A stretch of 64,000 nt of DNA from Bacillus weihaiensis (GCF_001889165.1 NZ_CP016020.1:4244501-4308500), one strand, 5' to 3'. Positions 46,065-54,517 are shown, counted from the first letter of the stretch. Program-made: numbers and translations. The notes: a model not told the origin generated them from the letters alone.

Positions 46065-46311
46065 GAATGCCAGCCATTTCACCGACTGGAAACTCTACGA
46101 TGTCCCCCACTTGTAGTTTTTTACTACATGTAACATTAATCATGGTTTAATCCATACAAATACTTCCTATAATTGGAGCTTTTTCTCCACCTCTTTGAAC
46201 GGTTTCTTTAGAAGAAAACGCGCGGGGTAAACCATCTGCGTATCCAATTGGTAAGGTAGCCATTACTTGATCTTATTCACACGTATACGTACGTCCATAG
46301 CTAACTGTCGA
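46065..46311 (-). pseudogene. Alanine racemase C-terminal relic
   Basis: Minus-strand reading gives VSYGRTYTCE[20 protein letters not shown], then [18 protein letters not shown] and ICMD-stop-TMINVT, then LQVGDIVEFPVGEMAGI. The pattern TLPIGYADG...GxICMDxTMI is the C-terminal beta domain of alanine racemase (including VanT-like forms). Two in-frame stops and a missing N-terminal barrel make it a dead fragment. It occupies the katE-AGCS spacer, so an alr copy was once here or was carried in. Confidence 0.75.
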
Positions 46312-46458
46312 GCTATAAATAAAAGTAGATTTTATGTGAAATTTTTATATTGTAGTATATAAGAAATTGTGTAAGTTACACAAAGGAATCGTTAACAATT
46401 TGTAATCCTTCACAAACAATAGGATTAACTATTATGTTAAAATAGCAACATACATAAA

Positions 46459-46473
46459 TTGAAAGCGCTATCT
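46459..46473. promoter_or_regulatory. cre site (CcpA) upstream of the AGCS symporter
   Basis: TTGAAAGCGCTATCT fits the cre consensus WTGNAANCGNWNNCW at every defined position. It lies 17-31 bp before the start codon, where bound CcpA would block transcription, so glucose repression of the symporter is expected. Confidence 0.75.
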
Positions 46474-46489
46474 TTTTAGGGGTGGGAGA

Positions 46490-47920
46490 ATGGATATATT
46501 AGATTTGTTAGGAAAAATAAACGGTGTCCTATGGGGACCACCAAGTTTAATTCTATTATTCGGGACAGGTTTGTTTTTAACCATTGCTTTAAGAGGGCTA
46601 CAATTTCGACGCCTTTTCTATGCATTTAAAATCGGATTTGGGAAAGAAGACAGTCAAGATGCAGCAGCTGAAGGGGATGTAAGTCACTTTAAAGCATTGA
46701 TGACGGCACTTGCTGCAACGATCGGAAACGGAAATATTGCCGGGGTGGCTACAGCGATAACGTTAGGTGGACCTGGTGCTATCTTTTGGATGTGGATTGT
46801 TGGGTTATTAGGAATGGCAACGAAATATGGGGAGGCTCTACTTGCTGTTAAATACCGTGTGAAGAATGATAAGGGGGAATATTCAAGTGGGCCAATGTAT
46901 TATATTGAAAAAGGGCTCGGAAAGAAATTCAAATTCCTAGCTATTGCTTTTGCTTTGTTTGGTGCTTTCGCAGCATTAGGTATTGGGAACAGTGTTCAAT
47001 CTAATACCATTGCAGATGTTACGAGTAATAGCTTCGGAATGCCGAATTGGGTAACAGGTGTTGTGTTAATTGTTCTTGTAAGTGTCATTATCTTTGGAGG
47101 TATCCAGCGAATAAGTACTGTCGCTAGTTTCTTTGTTCCGATTATGGCGTTTCTTTATATGGGAGGAGCTCTTCTCATTCTAATACTGAATTACGACATG
47201 ATTCTTCCAGCATTCGAATTAATCTTTCAATACGCATTTAATCCTGTATCTGCAGCTGGTGGATTTGTAGGCATAGTTGTATCGGAAGCGATTCGTAATG
47301 GGGTTTCACGTGGAATCTTTTCAAATGAAGCAGGTCTTGGTACAGCAGCATTAATCGCAGGAAATGCTCGCGCAGATCATCCTGTTAAACAAGCTCTTGT
47401 TGCAATGACAGGAACATTTATTGTCACAATTGTTGTTTGTACGATGACAGGTATCACATTATTAATTACAGGCTTTTGGGACCCATCAGGTGGTTTGATT
47501 TCAGGTGTAACTCATAATGCATCATTAGAAGGTGGGGCGTTAACAAGTGCAGCATTCGGTTCTGTACTTGGACTAGCTGGGGAATACATCGTTTCTCTTT
47601 CTGTTATTTTCTTTGGATTTTCAACCATTGTAGGATGGTATGTTTATGGGGAAAAATGCTTTGAATACATTGCAGGCTCTAGAGGAATTGCAGGATATCG
47701 TTTCGTGTATATTGCAGCTTGTGGTATTGGAACAGTTGCAAACCTAGCAACGGTTTGGGCTTTTGCTGATATGGCCAACGCCTTAATGATGATTCCAAAC
47801 CTAATTGCTTTATTGTTATTGTGGAAAATTATTGTATCTGAAACAAACGATTATTTCACACATTTTTATCAGCAATCAAAGGTTAAAGATGAAGGAAATC
47901 AAAACAGGTATGTAAGTTAA
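46490..47920 (+). CDS. AGCS-family sodium:amino acid (alanine/glycine) symporter
   Basis: A 476-residue membrane carrier of the alanine or glycine:cation symporter family (AlsT-like). About ten to eleven helices. The family signature lies around KALMTALAATIGNGNIAGVA with the following GGPGAIFWMWIVG; the C-terminal half has GLGTAALIAGNARADHP. The ATG at 46490 has a GGTGGGAG site. A perfect cre box upstream suggests that uptake is shut down when preferred carbon is available. The nearby alanine-racemase relic hints at an older D/L-alanine connection, but this is speculative. Confidence 0.93.
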   Translation: MDILDLLGKINGVLWGPPSLILLFGTGLFLTIALRGLQFRRLFYAFKIGFGKEDSQDAAAEGDVSHFKALMTALAATIGNGNIAGVATAITLGGPGAIFWMWIVGLLGMATKYGEALLAVKYRVKNDKGEYSSGPMYYIEKGLGKKFKFLAIAFALFGAFAALGIGNSVQSNTIADVTSNSFGMPNWVTGVVLIVLVSVIIFGGIQRISTVASFFVPIMAFLYMGGALLILILNYDMILPAFELIFQYAFNPVSAAGGFVGIVVSEAIRNGVSRGIFSNEAGLGTAALIAGNARADHPVKQALVAMTGTFIVTIVVCTMTGITLLITGFWDPSGGLISGVTHNASLEGGALTSAAFGSVLGLAGEYIVSLSVIFFGFSTIVGWYVYGEKCFEYIAGSRGIAGYRFVYIAACGIGTVANLATVWAFADMANALMMIPNLIALLLLWKIIVSETNDYFTHFYQQSKVKDEGNQNRYVS

Positions 47921-47930
47921 TAGAAATATT

Positions 47931-47960
47931 GAACGACTTCTACTTTGGAGGTCGTTTTTT
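47931..47960 (+). terminator. Terminator after the symporter gene
   Basis: GAACGACTTC/GAGGTCGTT stem followed by T6. Confidence 0.75.
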
Positions 47961-47984
47961 ATTTATCGTCTTACAAAAAACAAT

Positions 47985-47999
47985 TGAAATTGATTCTCA
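47985..47999. promoter_or_regulatory. Fur-like box upstream of the heme monooxygenase gene
   Basis: TGAAATTGATTCTCA matches 11 of 14 Fur consensus positions, 50 bp before the start at 48050. It fits iron regulation of a heme-degrading enzyme. Confidence 0.6.
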
Positions 48000-48049
48000 T
48001 TACCATTTATAATGGTTGATATAGGAAATAATTTGTTGGAGGGATTTGT

Positions 48050-48373
48050 ATGTTCGTACAATTAAAAACGATGACAGTCACAGAGGGTAATGCTGATAAA
48101 ATGGTAGAGCGTTTTTCAGGTGAGGGTATCATCGAAGAACAACCAGGATTTATTGATTTAAGTATTTTACATAAAAAACAGCGTAGAGGCGATGAAGAAA
48201 TCCTCATCCTGATCCGTTGGGAATCAGAAGAAGCTTGGAAGGCTTGGGAAACAAGTGATGCTCATCTTGCAGGTCACAAGGCTAAACGCGGTCAAGAAGC
48301 TCCTTCCCATATCATCAGTGGTAAACAGGATGTCTATTATGTACTAGGTCAAAAGGAAAAACGTGAAGGATAA
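48050..48373 (+). CDS. Heme-degrading monooxygenase, HmoA/IsdG-like
   Basis: A 107-residue antibiotic-biosynthesis-monooxygenase-fold (ABM) protein, the size of HmoA/IsdG heme oxygenases that open the porphyrin and free iron. MFVQLKTMTVTEGNADKMVERF at the start, QPGFIDLSILHKKQ, then ILIRWESEEAWKAWETSDAH with the conserved Trp-rich strand and active-site His region. A ribosome-binding site TTGGAGGG lies before the ATG, and a Fur-like box is 50 bp upstream. It therefore fits the iron-scavenging theme of the two siderophore systems. The HmoA assignment is by similarity; activity is inferred. Confidence 0.82.
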   Translation: MFVQLKTMTVTEGNADKMVERFSGEGIIEEQPGFIDLSILHKKQRRGDEEILILIRWESEEAWKAWETSDAHLAGHKAKRGQEAPSHIISGKQDVYYVLGQKEKREG

Positions 48374-48404
48374 GTAAATATGAATTTCAATAAGAAATAG
48401 GTGT

Positions 48405-48433
48405 AAAGTCTTCTGTTATTGGAGGCTTTTTTT
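48405..48433 (+). terminator. Terminator after the heme monooxygenase gene
   Basis: AAAGTCTTC/GGAGGCTTT stem (with G-T pairs) followed by Ts. Confidence 0.65.
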
Positions 48434-48522
48434 CTATGGGATAAATGCTATTTGTTAAGGTTATGTATATTTTTAAAAAAAGAGGGCAAGGATGAAGTGA
48501 GAAATTAGGGAGAGGTGTCTTA

Positions 48523-49038
48523 ATGTACTTATTACTCGTTATCATTGTGTGGATTCTCTTTGCTTACAAATTTGTTGACTGGTCTCAAGTATCAAAACAA
48601 TACCCAACCATTCTCTTCTTTATCGCAATAAACTTTGCCTATAATTATTTCTATTATAACCATACCCTATGGGCCTTCAGAGGCATAACAGCGGAGTGGT
48701 TAAACCACTCTATTATTAATACGGCATTTACGTTTTTTATATGTCCTATAGGCTTAATCATTTACTTACAACGGTTTCCTACTCAAAGAAAAAATCAACT
48801 AATTTATATTTCGGTTTGGGTGGCATTCTATACAATTATCGAGGCTTTATTCGCACATAAAGAAATGTATGTTTACGGACATGGATGGAACAGCTGGTTC
48901 AATATTATCCTCAACACCATCTTATTTACTATTTTATATGTTCATTACCGCAAACCACTCATAGCCATTATTGCAGCTGTCCCAATAGCCATCATCTTTT
49001 ACTTATTTTTCCCATTCCCCTTGGACAGTCTAAAATAA
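48523..49038 (+). CDS. CBO0543-family membrane protein
   Basis: A 171-residue integral membrane protein with about five helices (about 1-17, 28-48, 65-83, 95-113 and 122-165). It has the aromatic-rich pattern of the CBO0543 family found in Bacilli and Clostridia (FAYNYFYYNHTLWAF, then EALFAHKEMYVYGHGWNSW). Function is unknown. The ATG follows GGGAGAGGTG. A tiny membrane protein gene begins 17 bp after the stop with its own ribosome-binding site, so the two are probably co-expressed. Confidence 0.7.
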   Translation: MYLLLVIIVWILFAYKFVDWSQVSKQYPTILFFIAINFAYNYFYYNHTLWAFRGITAEWLNHSIINTAFTFFICPIGLIIYLQRFPTQRKNQLIYISVWVAFYTIIEALFAHKEMYVYGHGWNSWFNIILNTILFTILYVHYRKPLIAIIAAVPIAIIFYLFFPFPLDSLK

Positions 49039-49054
49039 AAAGGAGTGTTCACGT

Positions 49055-49174
49055 TTGGTTTTAATTCAGGAATTATTCTCAGTCCCAACCTTCTTATCTT
49101 TATTGTTTCTGACATATGGTGTAATGTGGCTCTATTTAATGCGGAAGCCTTTAAAAAAAGATGACGAAAAGTAG
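49055..49174 (+). CDS. Small membrane protein (39 residues)
   Basis: AAAGGAG stands 9 bases before a TTG start. The product reads MVLIQELFSVPTFLSLLFLT, then YGVMWLYLMRKPLKKDDEK. There is one hydrophobic helix (about 9-31) and a positively charged tail, a typical single-pass small protein. It follows a CBO0543-family gene by 17 bp; such companions are plausible but the family is not one I can name. Confidence 0.5.
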   Translation: MVLIQELFSVPTFLSLLFLTYGVMWLYLMRKPLKKDDEK

Positions 49175-49610
49175 AAAAATAGGAAACTTGCTCGGTTCAA
49201 TAGAGTAGGATTTTGTCGTTTTTTAGCTATGGGCAGGAAGGGCTTAAGTGAAAAACTCTCGAGAAAAAATGGGATTAATGTCGGAAAAAGTACAATTCTA
49301 TAGAGACTATGTCGATTTTTCCCGGGAAATAAAGATAAAACAGTTACATACCAGGATGAGCAAGCTTTTTGAAGTGAATCTAAATTAGCATGTTAAAAAT
49401 GCTTCTCCTCGTCAATTTAAGTGGGGTTACCGACAATAGCGACTTCACATGCAGATTCGTGATCAATACCATACAATAAGACGCAAAGGCCTAATTGAAA
49501 GGCATCCGTTTCTATTAAGCGTCTACTATTTTAATCTAACTGTCGAATACACATGTGGATTTTTATATGCACGTAGTTTTTGTGCGGTATCCTCCTCCGT
49601 TATATTCTTT
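49175..49610. other. Gene-free stretch
   Basis: Only short, stop-broken frames occur, such as a 39-codon frame from 49270 without a ribosome-binding site. The minus strand near 49530-49600 reads KNITEEDTAQKLRAYKNPHV, which looks protein-like but ends quickly and matches nothing I recognise. Confidence 0.4.
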
Positions 49611-49659
49611 CTGTACATTGATAAGCTTTAGCACATTAGGTAAGCATATCAATGTACAG
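49611..49659. repeat. 13-bp perfect inverted repeat upstream of the flavin oxidoreductase
   Basis: CTGTACATTGATA (49611-49623) and TATCAATGTACAG (49647-49659) are exact inverted copies, 23 bp apart. They could be an operator pair or an RNA hairpin in the leader of the gene at 49711. No T-run follows, so it is not an ordinary terminator. Confidence 0.65.
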
Positions 49660-49710
49660 AACTTACTTGAGTCAGATAAGATGACGATAGTAGGATGAAG
49701 GAGGAATACG

Positions 49711-50853
49711 ATGAATCAGAAATATCAAGATTTATTAACACCATATACATTTAAAAACGGAATAGAGTTAAAAAATAGAATTGTGATGGCGCCTATGACT
49801 AACTTTTCTTCTAATCAGGATGGGACTGTTACAGAGGCAGAAGTAAGCTATTATGAGCGTCGTTCTAAAGGTGTAAGCATGGTTATTACAGCTTGTACAT
49901 ATGTGACGGCAAATGGAAAAGGGTTCCACGGTGAATTCGGAGCTGATAATGATGAAATGATTCCTAGCTTAACGAAGTTAGCACGTTCGATTAAAGCGCA
50001 AGGTGCAAAAGCGGTTCTACAAATTTTCCATGGTGGTAGAATGTGTCCTCCAGAGCTTGTTCCGAATGGAGAAATCGTTGGAGCAAGTGATGTTCCAGCA
50101 GAAAATGGCGGAGTGTCAACAGAACAACCTGATGTAAAACCAAGACCTTTAACAGAAACAGAGATTGAAGAAATCATTGAAGCGTTCGGTGAAACAACGA
50201 GACGTGCAATTGAAGCTGGCTTTGATGGAGTTGAAATTCATGGAGCAAATGGATACCTTATTCAACAGTTTTTCTCTCCACACTCCAACACGCGAAGTGA
50301 TCGTTTTGGTGGAAGTCTTGACAAGAGAATGGCCTTCCCACTAGCCATTGTAGACAAAGTAACAAGTGTCGTGAAAGAATATGCTACATCTCCATTTCTA
50401 GTAGGCTACCGTTTCTCTCCTGAAGAACCAGAAACGCCAGGTATTACAATGGACGAAACATTAAAGCTAGTTGATGCATTAGCAGATAAAGAATTAGATT
50501 ATCTACATGTTTCTTTATTTGAGTTTTACTCTAAACCAAGAAGAGGTGTAGAGGATCTAGAAAAATCACGTATTGCTTATTTACAGGAAACAATCGGTGA
50601 CCGAATTCCTCTTATTGGAGTTGGCTCTATCTATACAGCAGATGACGCACATGAAGCTTTCGAATCAGGAGTTCCATTATTAGCACTCGGACGTGAACTC
50701 ATCATCGATCCTGATTGGGTTCAAAAACTAGCTGACGGCAAAGAATCTGACATCGTTACAGAAATAAACAAGGAAAAGCAAGAAGAATTAGTGATTCCAG
50801 ATCCATTATGGAATGTAATCATCCACACACCAGGCTGGTTCCCAGGGGTGTGA
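49711..50853 (+). CDS. yqiG: Old-yellow-enzyme-family NADH-dependent flavin oxidoreductase, YqiG-like
   Basis: A 380-residue FMN enzyme of the old yellow enzyme family; members reduce activated C=C bonds using NAD(P)H. It aligns well with B. subtilis YqiG: LKNRIVMAPMTNFSSNQDG, MVITACTYVTANGKGF, VLQIFHGGRMCPPELVP, FDGVEIHGANGYLIQQFFSP (substrate-binding His/Asn), FLVGYRFSPEEPETPGITM and GVGSIYTADDA near the FMN phosphate site. GAAGGAGG precedes the ATG. A 13-bp inverted repeat lies 52 bp upstream. The physiological substrate is unknown. Confidence 0.92.
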   Translation: MNQKYQDLLTPYTFKNGIELKNRIVMAPMTNFSSNQDGTVTEAEVSYYERRSKGVSMVITACTYVTANGKGFHGEFGADNDEMIPSLTKLARSIKAQGAKAVLQIFHGGRMCPPELVPNGEIVGASDVPAENGGVSTEQPDVKPRPLTETEIEEIIEAFGETTRRAIEAGFDGVEIHGANGYLIQQFFSPHSNTRSDRFGGSLDKRMAFPLAIVDKVTSVVKEYATSPFLVGYRFSPEEPETPGITMDETLKLVDALADKELDYLHVSLFEFYSKPRRGVEDLEKSRIAYLQETIGDRIPLIGVGSIYTADDAHEAFESGVPLLALGRELIIDPDWVQKLADGKESDIVTEINKEKQEELVIPDPLWNVIIHTPGWFPGV

Positions 50854-51094
50854 GTATATAATAGAAGAGAAGAAGGGGAATAACCTAGGAGTTGGGTTGT
50901 TTCCCTCTTTTTTGTGGGTGTATGAGGCAGGGAGGTGGAGTGCAGGATTGGATAATTTAGGGGAAAAAGGCGCATACCTAAGGAAACGTGTAAAATTGGT
51001 TATAGAGGTCGGACATGGGTTGGGGTGAACTTGAGATCTGGTGTGCTGAGGTGGTAGTGGTAGTCGAAGTGTGTGCAGTGGTAGTTGCAGTGTG

Positions 51095-51394
51095 TGCGAA
51101 ATTTGTCGGAATAACCCGAATCGCGGATAGAGACCGGATAATCGCGGAAAGGACGTGCAGAATCGCGGATAGAGGTCCGATAATCGCGGATAAGGCGTGT
51201 CGAATCGCGGATAGGAGCCCAATAATCGCGGATAGAGCCTGATGAGATAGTCGATCACAACCCAAATTACCAAAAAAGTCTCAAGAAATCAGAGGTCCCC
51301 CCCAAAGTCTGAAGAAAAAACACCAATTCCCACCTGAAATGCTGAGAAAATACATCAAAAACAAGAATTGAACTCCAAAAATGAGGTTAGTGCT
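51095..51394. repeat. 300-bp direct duplication, copy 1
   Basis: Starts TGCGAAATTTGTCGGA and ends TTAGTGCT. It is very similar over its whole length to 51469-51767; differences are single bases and short homopolymer changes. The first half carries six 21-bp units; the second half contains AGTCTCAAGAAATCAGAG and CACCTGAAATG. Confidence 0.85.
51119..51244. repeat. Six tandem 21-bp units (array 1)
   Basis: Units start at 51119, 51140, 51161, 51182, 51203 and 51224, each opening AATCGCGGA followed by a more variable part. Odd and even units differ systematically, giving a 42-bp higher-order period. Confidence 0.9.
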
Positions 51395-51468
51395 TAAGAA
51401 CAGAGATCAACACTAAAACTCAGTAAGAGCTCTGAGAAAAATGGTCAAACTAAATGAGATCGTGTAGA

Positions 51469-51767
51469 TGCGAAATTTGTCGGACTAACCCGAATCGCGG
51501 ATAGAGACCGGATAATCACGGAAAGGACGTGCAGAATCGCGGATAGAGGTCCGATAATCGCGGATAAGGCGTGTCGAATCGCGGATAGGAGCCCAATAAT
51601 CGCGGATAGAGCCTGATGAGAAGTCGATCACAAACCAAATTACCCAAAAAAGTCTCAAGAAATCAGAGATCCCCCAAAGTCTGAAGAAAAAACACCAATT
51701 TCCACCTGAAATGGTGAGAAAATACATCAAAAAACAACAATTGAACTCCAAAAATGAGATTAGTGCT
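51469..51767. repeat. 300-bp direct duplication, copy 2
   Basis: Direct copy of 51095-51394, offset by 374 bp, with small differences (for example AATCACGGA in one unit and a shorter C run near 51671). The flanking sequences are not shared, so the unit boundaries are fairly sharp. Confidence 0.85.
51493..51618. repeat. Six tandem 21-bp units (array 2)
   Basis: Same six units in the same order as at 51119-51244, the second with a G-to-A change in its core (AATCACGGA). Conservation of unit order shows duplication of the whole array. Confidence 0.9.
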
Positions 51768-51992
51768 CAAAAAAGCAGGTGTCAACATCACTGAGCCACA
51801 ATTTGCGTGATATGAAATGATGATTCATCCCGCTCCCCCGGCATAAACCTACACCCACACCCCACGCCACCCTCCACTCCTAATCTTTCAGAATAAATAG
51901 AATTACCAAATCTGCTCGTATCCCATGTTATAGTAGAATAAGATTTTTATGTTCGTTCGAATGAAAATGAAGAGATGAGAGAAGGGGCAGAT

Positions 51993-52646
51993 ATGACAAG
52001 GGAAAATGTTCTTAGATGGTTCTTTTTTATTTTTGGATTAATTGTTTTAGCCTTTGGTATCTCGTTAACGATAGTGGGGAAAGAACTAGGGATTGGACCG
52101 TGGGATGTTTTTCATTATGGGCTTTTTATTCAAGTGGGATTATCGATTGGTTCTTGGTCCATCATAGTTGGATTTATTTTATTATTTGTTAGTTCTTTGT
52201 TTACGAGAACTATTCCTAAATTTGGTGCGTTTCTTAATATGCTGTTGCTTGGTTTGTTTATTGATTTTTTTAATTGGTTGCTTCCGAGTGTGGAAAGCTT
52301 TATGGGTATTATCCTGGTCTTTATATTGGGCGTTTTTTTCATTGGGATTGGGATCGGATTATATGTATCAGCTAATTTTGGTGCAGGTCCTAGAGATAGT
52401 ATTATGTTAGTTATTGTTGAGAAGACGGGATGGAGTATAAAATGGGTAAGAAACGGGATTGAAATTACTGTTTTTCTCCTGGGCTGGTTATTAGGTGGTC
52501 CGGTTGGAATAGGAACAGTGTTGATTGCCTTTGGTTTAGGGCCTATATTAGGTTACTCGATTCCACAATGCCAACAGCTGTTAGAGTATGTGAAAAACAG
52601 AACGGCAGCTAAACATTATGTAGAAAAAACAAAACCCTCCGCTTAA
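51993..52646 (+). CDS. YczE/YitT-like membrane protein
   Basis: A 217-residue integral membrane protein of the YczE-type family (five to six helices). Typical stretches are IVLAFGISLTIVGKELGIGP, WDVFHYGLF, then a second-half echo GIGLYVSANFGAGPRDSIML and GPVGIGTVLIAFGLGPILGY. YczE in B. subtilis affects surfactin production, but the biochemical role is unknown. The ATG at 51993 follows AAGGGGCAG; an ATG at 51975 overlaps that site. A bidirectional terminator separates it from the converging osmoprotectant operon. Confidence 0.82.
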   Translation: MTRENVLRWFFFIFGLIVLAFGISLTIVGKELGIGPWDVFHYGLFIQVGLSIGSWSIIVGFILLFVSSLFTRTIPKFGAFLNMLLLGLFIDFFNWLLPSVESFMGIILVFILGVFFIGIGIGLYVSANFGAGPRDSIMLVIVEKTGWSIKWVRNGIEITVFLLGWLLGGPVGIGTVLIAFGLGPILGYSIPQCQQLLEYVKNRTAAKHYVEKTKPSA

Positions 52647-52664
52647 GATAGCGAAGGGTTTTTT
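52630..52664. terminator. Bidirectional terminator
   Basis: AAAACCCTCCGCT/AGCGAAGGGTTTT stem with T-run, between the YczE-like gene and the converging permease gene. Confidence 0.8.
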
Positions 52665-52717
52665 AGTGTTTCTGGCTATGGGCGTCGATCATCTGCCTTA
52701 CTTCCAGTTTTTGTTTA

Positions 52718-53356
52718 TTATTGTTTTAAACCTTTAGGTGTAACTTTGTCTTCTAATTTACGTAGTCCTGTATCAAAGGCAATGGCTAAGATAGCTGCTG
52801 GGATAGCACCTGCAAGTATGAGGTTTTTATCCATGACGTTTAATCCACGAGTGATTAAATCACCAAGTCCACCTGCACCGATGAATGTAGCAAGTGCCGC
52901 AACTCCAATTGTTAGTACGGTTGCTGTGCGGATTCCGGCCATAAGAATTGGAAGTGTTAATGGAAGCTCGACCATGAATAGAATTTGTCTTGAAGTCATC
53001 CCCATACCTTTTCCAGCATCTACTAATGAAGGATCGACTCCTAGAATACCAGTGTAGGTGTTACGTAGAATTGGAAGTAACGCGTATAGAGTAAGGGCGA
53101 TAATGGCAGGTCCTTTTCCAATTCCGAATATCGGAAGCATGAAGCCTAGTAACGCTAAGCTTGGAACAGTTTGAATAATGGCTGTAATACCGATAATTGG
53201 TTCTGCGAGCTTTTTATAGCGTGTCAGAAGGATTCCAAGTGGTACAGCAATTAGAATAGCAATTACCATCGCAACACCAGCTAAGAGAATATGCTCCTGG
53301 AATGCTATGAGTATATCTTCTTTTCTATCGACAAATGTTTGAATAAGATCGTTCAT
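52718..53356 (-). CDS. Osmoprotectant ABC transporter permease (OpuCB/OpuCD-like)
   Basis: A 212-residue permease with about five to six helices of the glycine betaine/carnitine/choline class. The EAA-loop region reads VDAGKGMGMTSRQILFMVEL, and the binding-protein-dependent transport fold begins HILLAGVAMVIAILIAVPLG. Its start overlaps the ATPase stop by one base (TAATG). It is the third and last gene of a leftward operon. Classic OpuC has two permeases; only one is present here, so the complex is probably a homodimer in the membrane. Confidence 0.88.
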   Translation of the reverse strand: MNDLIQTFVDRKEDILIAFQEHILLAGVAMVIAILIAVPLGILLTRYKKLAEPIIGITAIIQTVPSLALLGFMLPIFGIGKGPAIIALTLYALLPILRNTYTGILGVDPSLVDAGKGMGMTSRQILFMVELPLTLPILMAGIRTATVLTIGVAALATFIGAGGLGDLITRGLNVMDKNLILAGAIPAAILAIAFDTGLRKLEDKVTPKGLKQ

Positions 53357-54489
53357 TATTCATTCCCCCCGTCAGTTTGATTCCATTCTGCTAATCCGCG
53401 CATCATGCTAGAACGGGTAATAATTCCTACTAATTTATTCTTTTCAACAACTGGGATGGCTCCAATGTCGCTCCCATGAAAAATTTCAGCAACATCTGCT
53501 ACAACTGCGTCAACCTCAAGCAATTTAGTAGGGGTTTCCATGATATCTGAAACAACCATATCTTCGTTTTTATAGTTTTCATTTAATTTTTTCAGGGTGA
53601 CGTAGCCTAGTAATTCTTTGGTTTTATCTGTAATAAATAAGCTGTCAACTCGATTATCCTTCATGAGACGGAATGCTTCTGCTAGACCACGTTTAGGCGT
53701 CGTTGTCACAGCCTTCTGTTGCATTAAATCAGTTGCTGCTGGCATGGATGGGTTTCCTTGGCTAAGGCGTTCTTCCCCAATAAAGCCTTTAACGAAATCA
53801 TTAGCAGGTCGTCTTAAAATTTTATCAGGTGTATCTAATTGAATAATTTCCCCGTCCTTCATAATGGCGATACGATTTGCTATTTTAATAGCCTCATCCA
53901 TATCATGGGTAACAAACACAATGGTTTTTTGGATTTCCTCTTGGAGACTTACAATATCATCTTGGAGCTGTTCTCTACTGATTGGATCAAGTGCACTAAA
54001 AGGTTCATCCATTAAAATAATATTTGGTTCTGCAGCAAGTGCACGGATAACCCCTACCCTTTGCTGCTGTCCACCACTTAGTTCGGATGGAAAACGATGT
54101 TTAAAGGTTGAAGGATCTAACCCAACTAAATCTAGTAATTCATCAACGCGCTTACTGTATTTTGTTGGATCCCATTTATTTAATCGGGGAACTAGTGCGA
54201 TATTTTGCTCTATCGTCATATGAGGAAAAAGGCCAATTTGTTGGATGACATAACCAATATTACGTCTAAGTTGGACAGGATTGATCTTAGAAATATCTTC
54301 GCCTTCGATAAAAATTTTACCGGATGTAGGCTCTGTTAAACGATTAATCATCCTCATTGTGGTTGTTTTTCCACAACCACTTGGTCCGATTAAAGTGACA
54401 AGCTCCCCTTTATTTATTTCTAAATTAATATTTTTTAAGGCTACAAAGCCATCGTCGTATTTTTTCGAGATGTTTTCGAATTTAATCAT
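53356..54489 (-). CDS. Osmoprotectant ABC transporter ATPase with CBS pair (OpuCA-like)
   Basis: A 377-residue ATPase. Walker A GPSGCGKTT (about 34-42), signature LSGGQQQRVGVIRA, Walker B IILMDEPFSALD and H-loop FVTHDMDEA. Two CBS domains (about 250-370, VDSLFITDKTKELLGYVTL and GAIPVVEKNKLVGIITRSSM) follow; in OpuA/OpuCA such domains sense ionic strength or nucleotides such as c-di-AMP and gate transport. It is the middle gene of the leftward operon. A stem-loop (54518-54553) separates it from the binding-protein gene. Confidence 0.92.
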   Translation of the reverse strand: MIKFENISKKYDDGFVALKNINLEINKGELVTLIGPSGCGKTTTMRMINRLTEPTSGKIFIEGEDISKINPVQLRRNIGYVIQQIGLFPHMTIEQNIALVPRLNKWDPTKYSKRVDELLDLVGLDPSTFKHRFPSELSGGQQQRVGVIRALAAEPNIILMDEPFSALDPISREQLQDDIVSLQEEIQKTIVFVTHDMDEAIKIANRIAIMKDGEIIQLDTPDKILRRPANDFVKGFIGEERLSQGNPSMPAATDLMQQKAVTTTPKRGLAEAFRLMKDNRVDSLFITDKTKELLGYVTLKKLNENYKNEDMVVSDIMETPTKLLEVDAVVADVAEIFHGSDIGAIPVVEKNKLVGIITRSSMMRGLAEWNQTDGGNE

Positions 54490-54517
54490 CTATTTCTCCT
54501 CACTTTAAAAAAGGTTT

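Larger units (their letters stand above)
50854..51974. other. 1.1-kb non-coding stretch with duplicated repeats
   Basis: No convincing gene. Long open frames on both strands here are by-products of 21-bp repeats that contain no stop codons. Contents: plain sequence to 51094, a 300-bp unit (51095-51394), a 74-bp spacer, a second copy (51469-51767), then about 200 bp leading to the YczE-like gene, whose promoter probably lies in 51880-51960. Confidence 0.6.

Noticed and set aside
49270-49389. 39-codon frame starting MGLMSEKVQFYRDY
   Set aside because: No ribosome-binding site and no similarity that I recognise; left as gene-free sequence.
51015-51273. Long open frames on both strands over the 21-bp repeat arrays, reading as heptapeptide repeats
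   Set aside because: The frames exist because a 21-bp stop-free unit is repeated. There is no ribosome-binding site, codon bias or family match; the same block is open in several frames at once.
51119-51618. CRISPR array
   Set aside because: Units are contiguous 21-mers without unique spacers of constant length, and no cas genes are present in the window.
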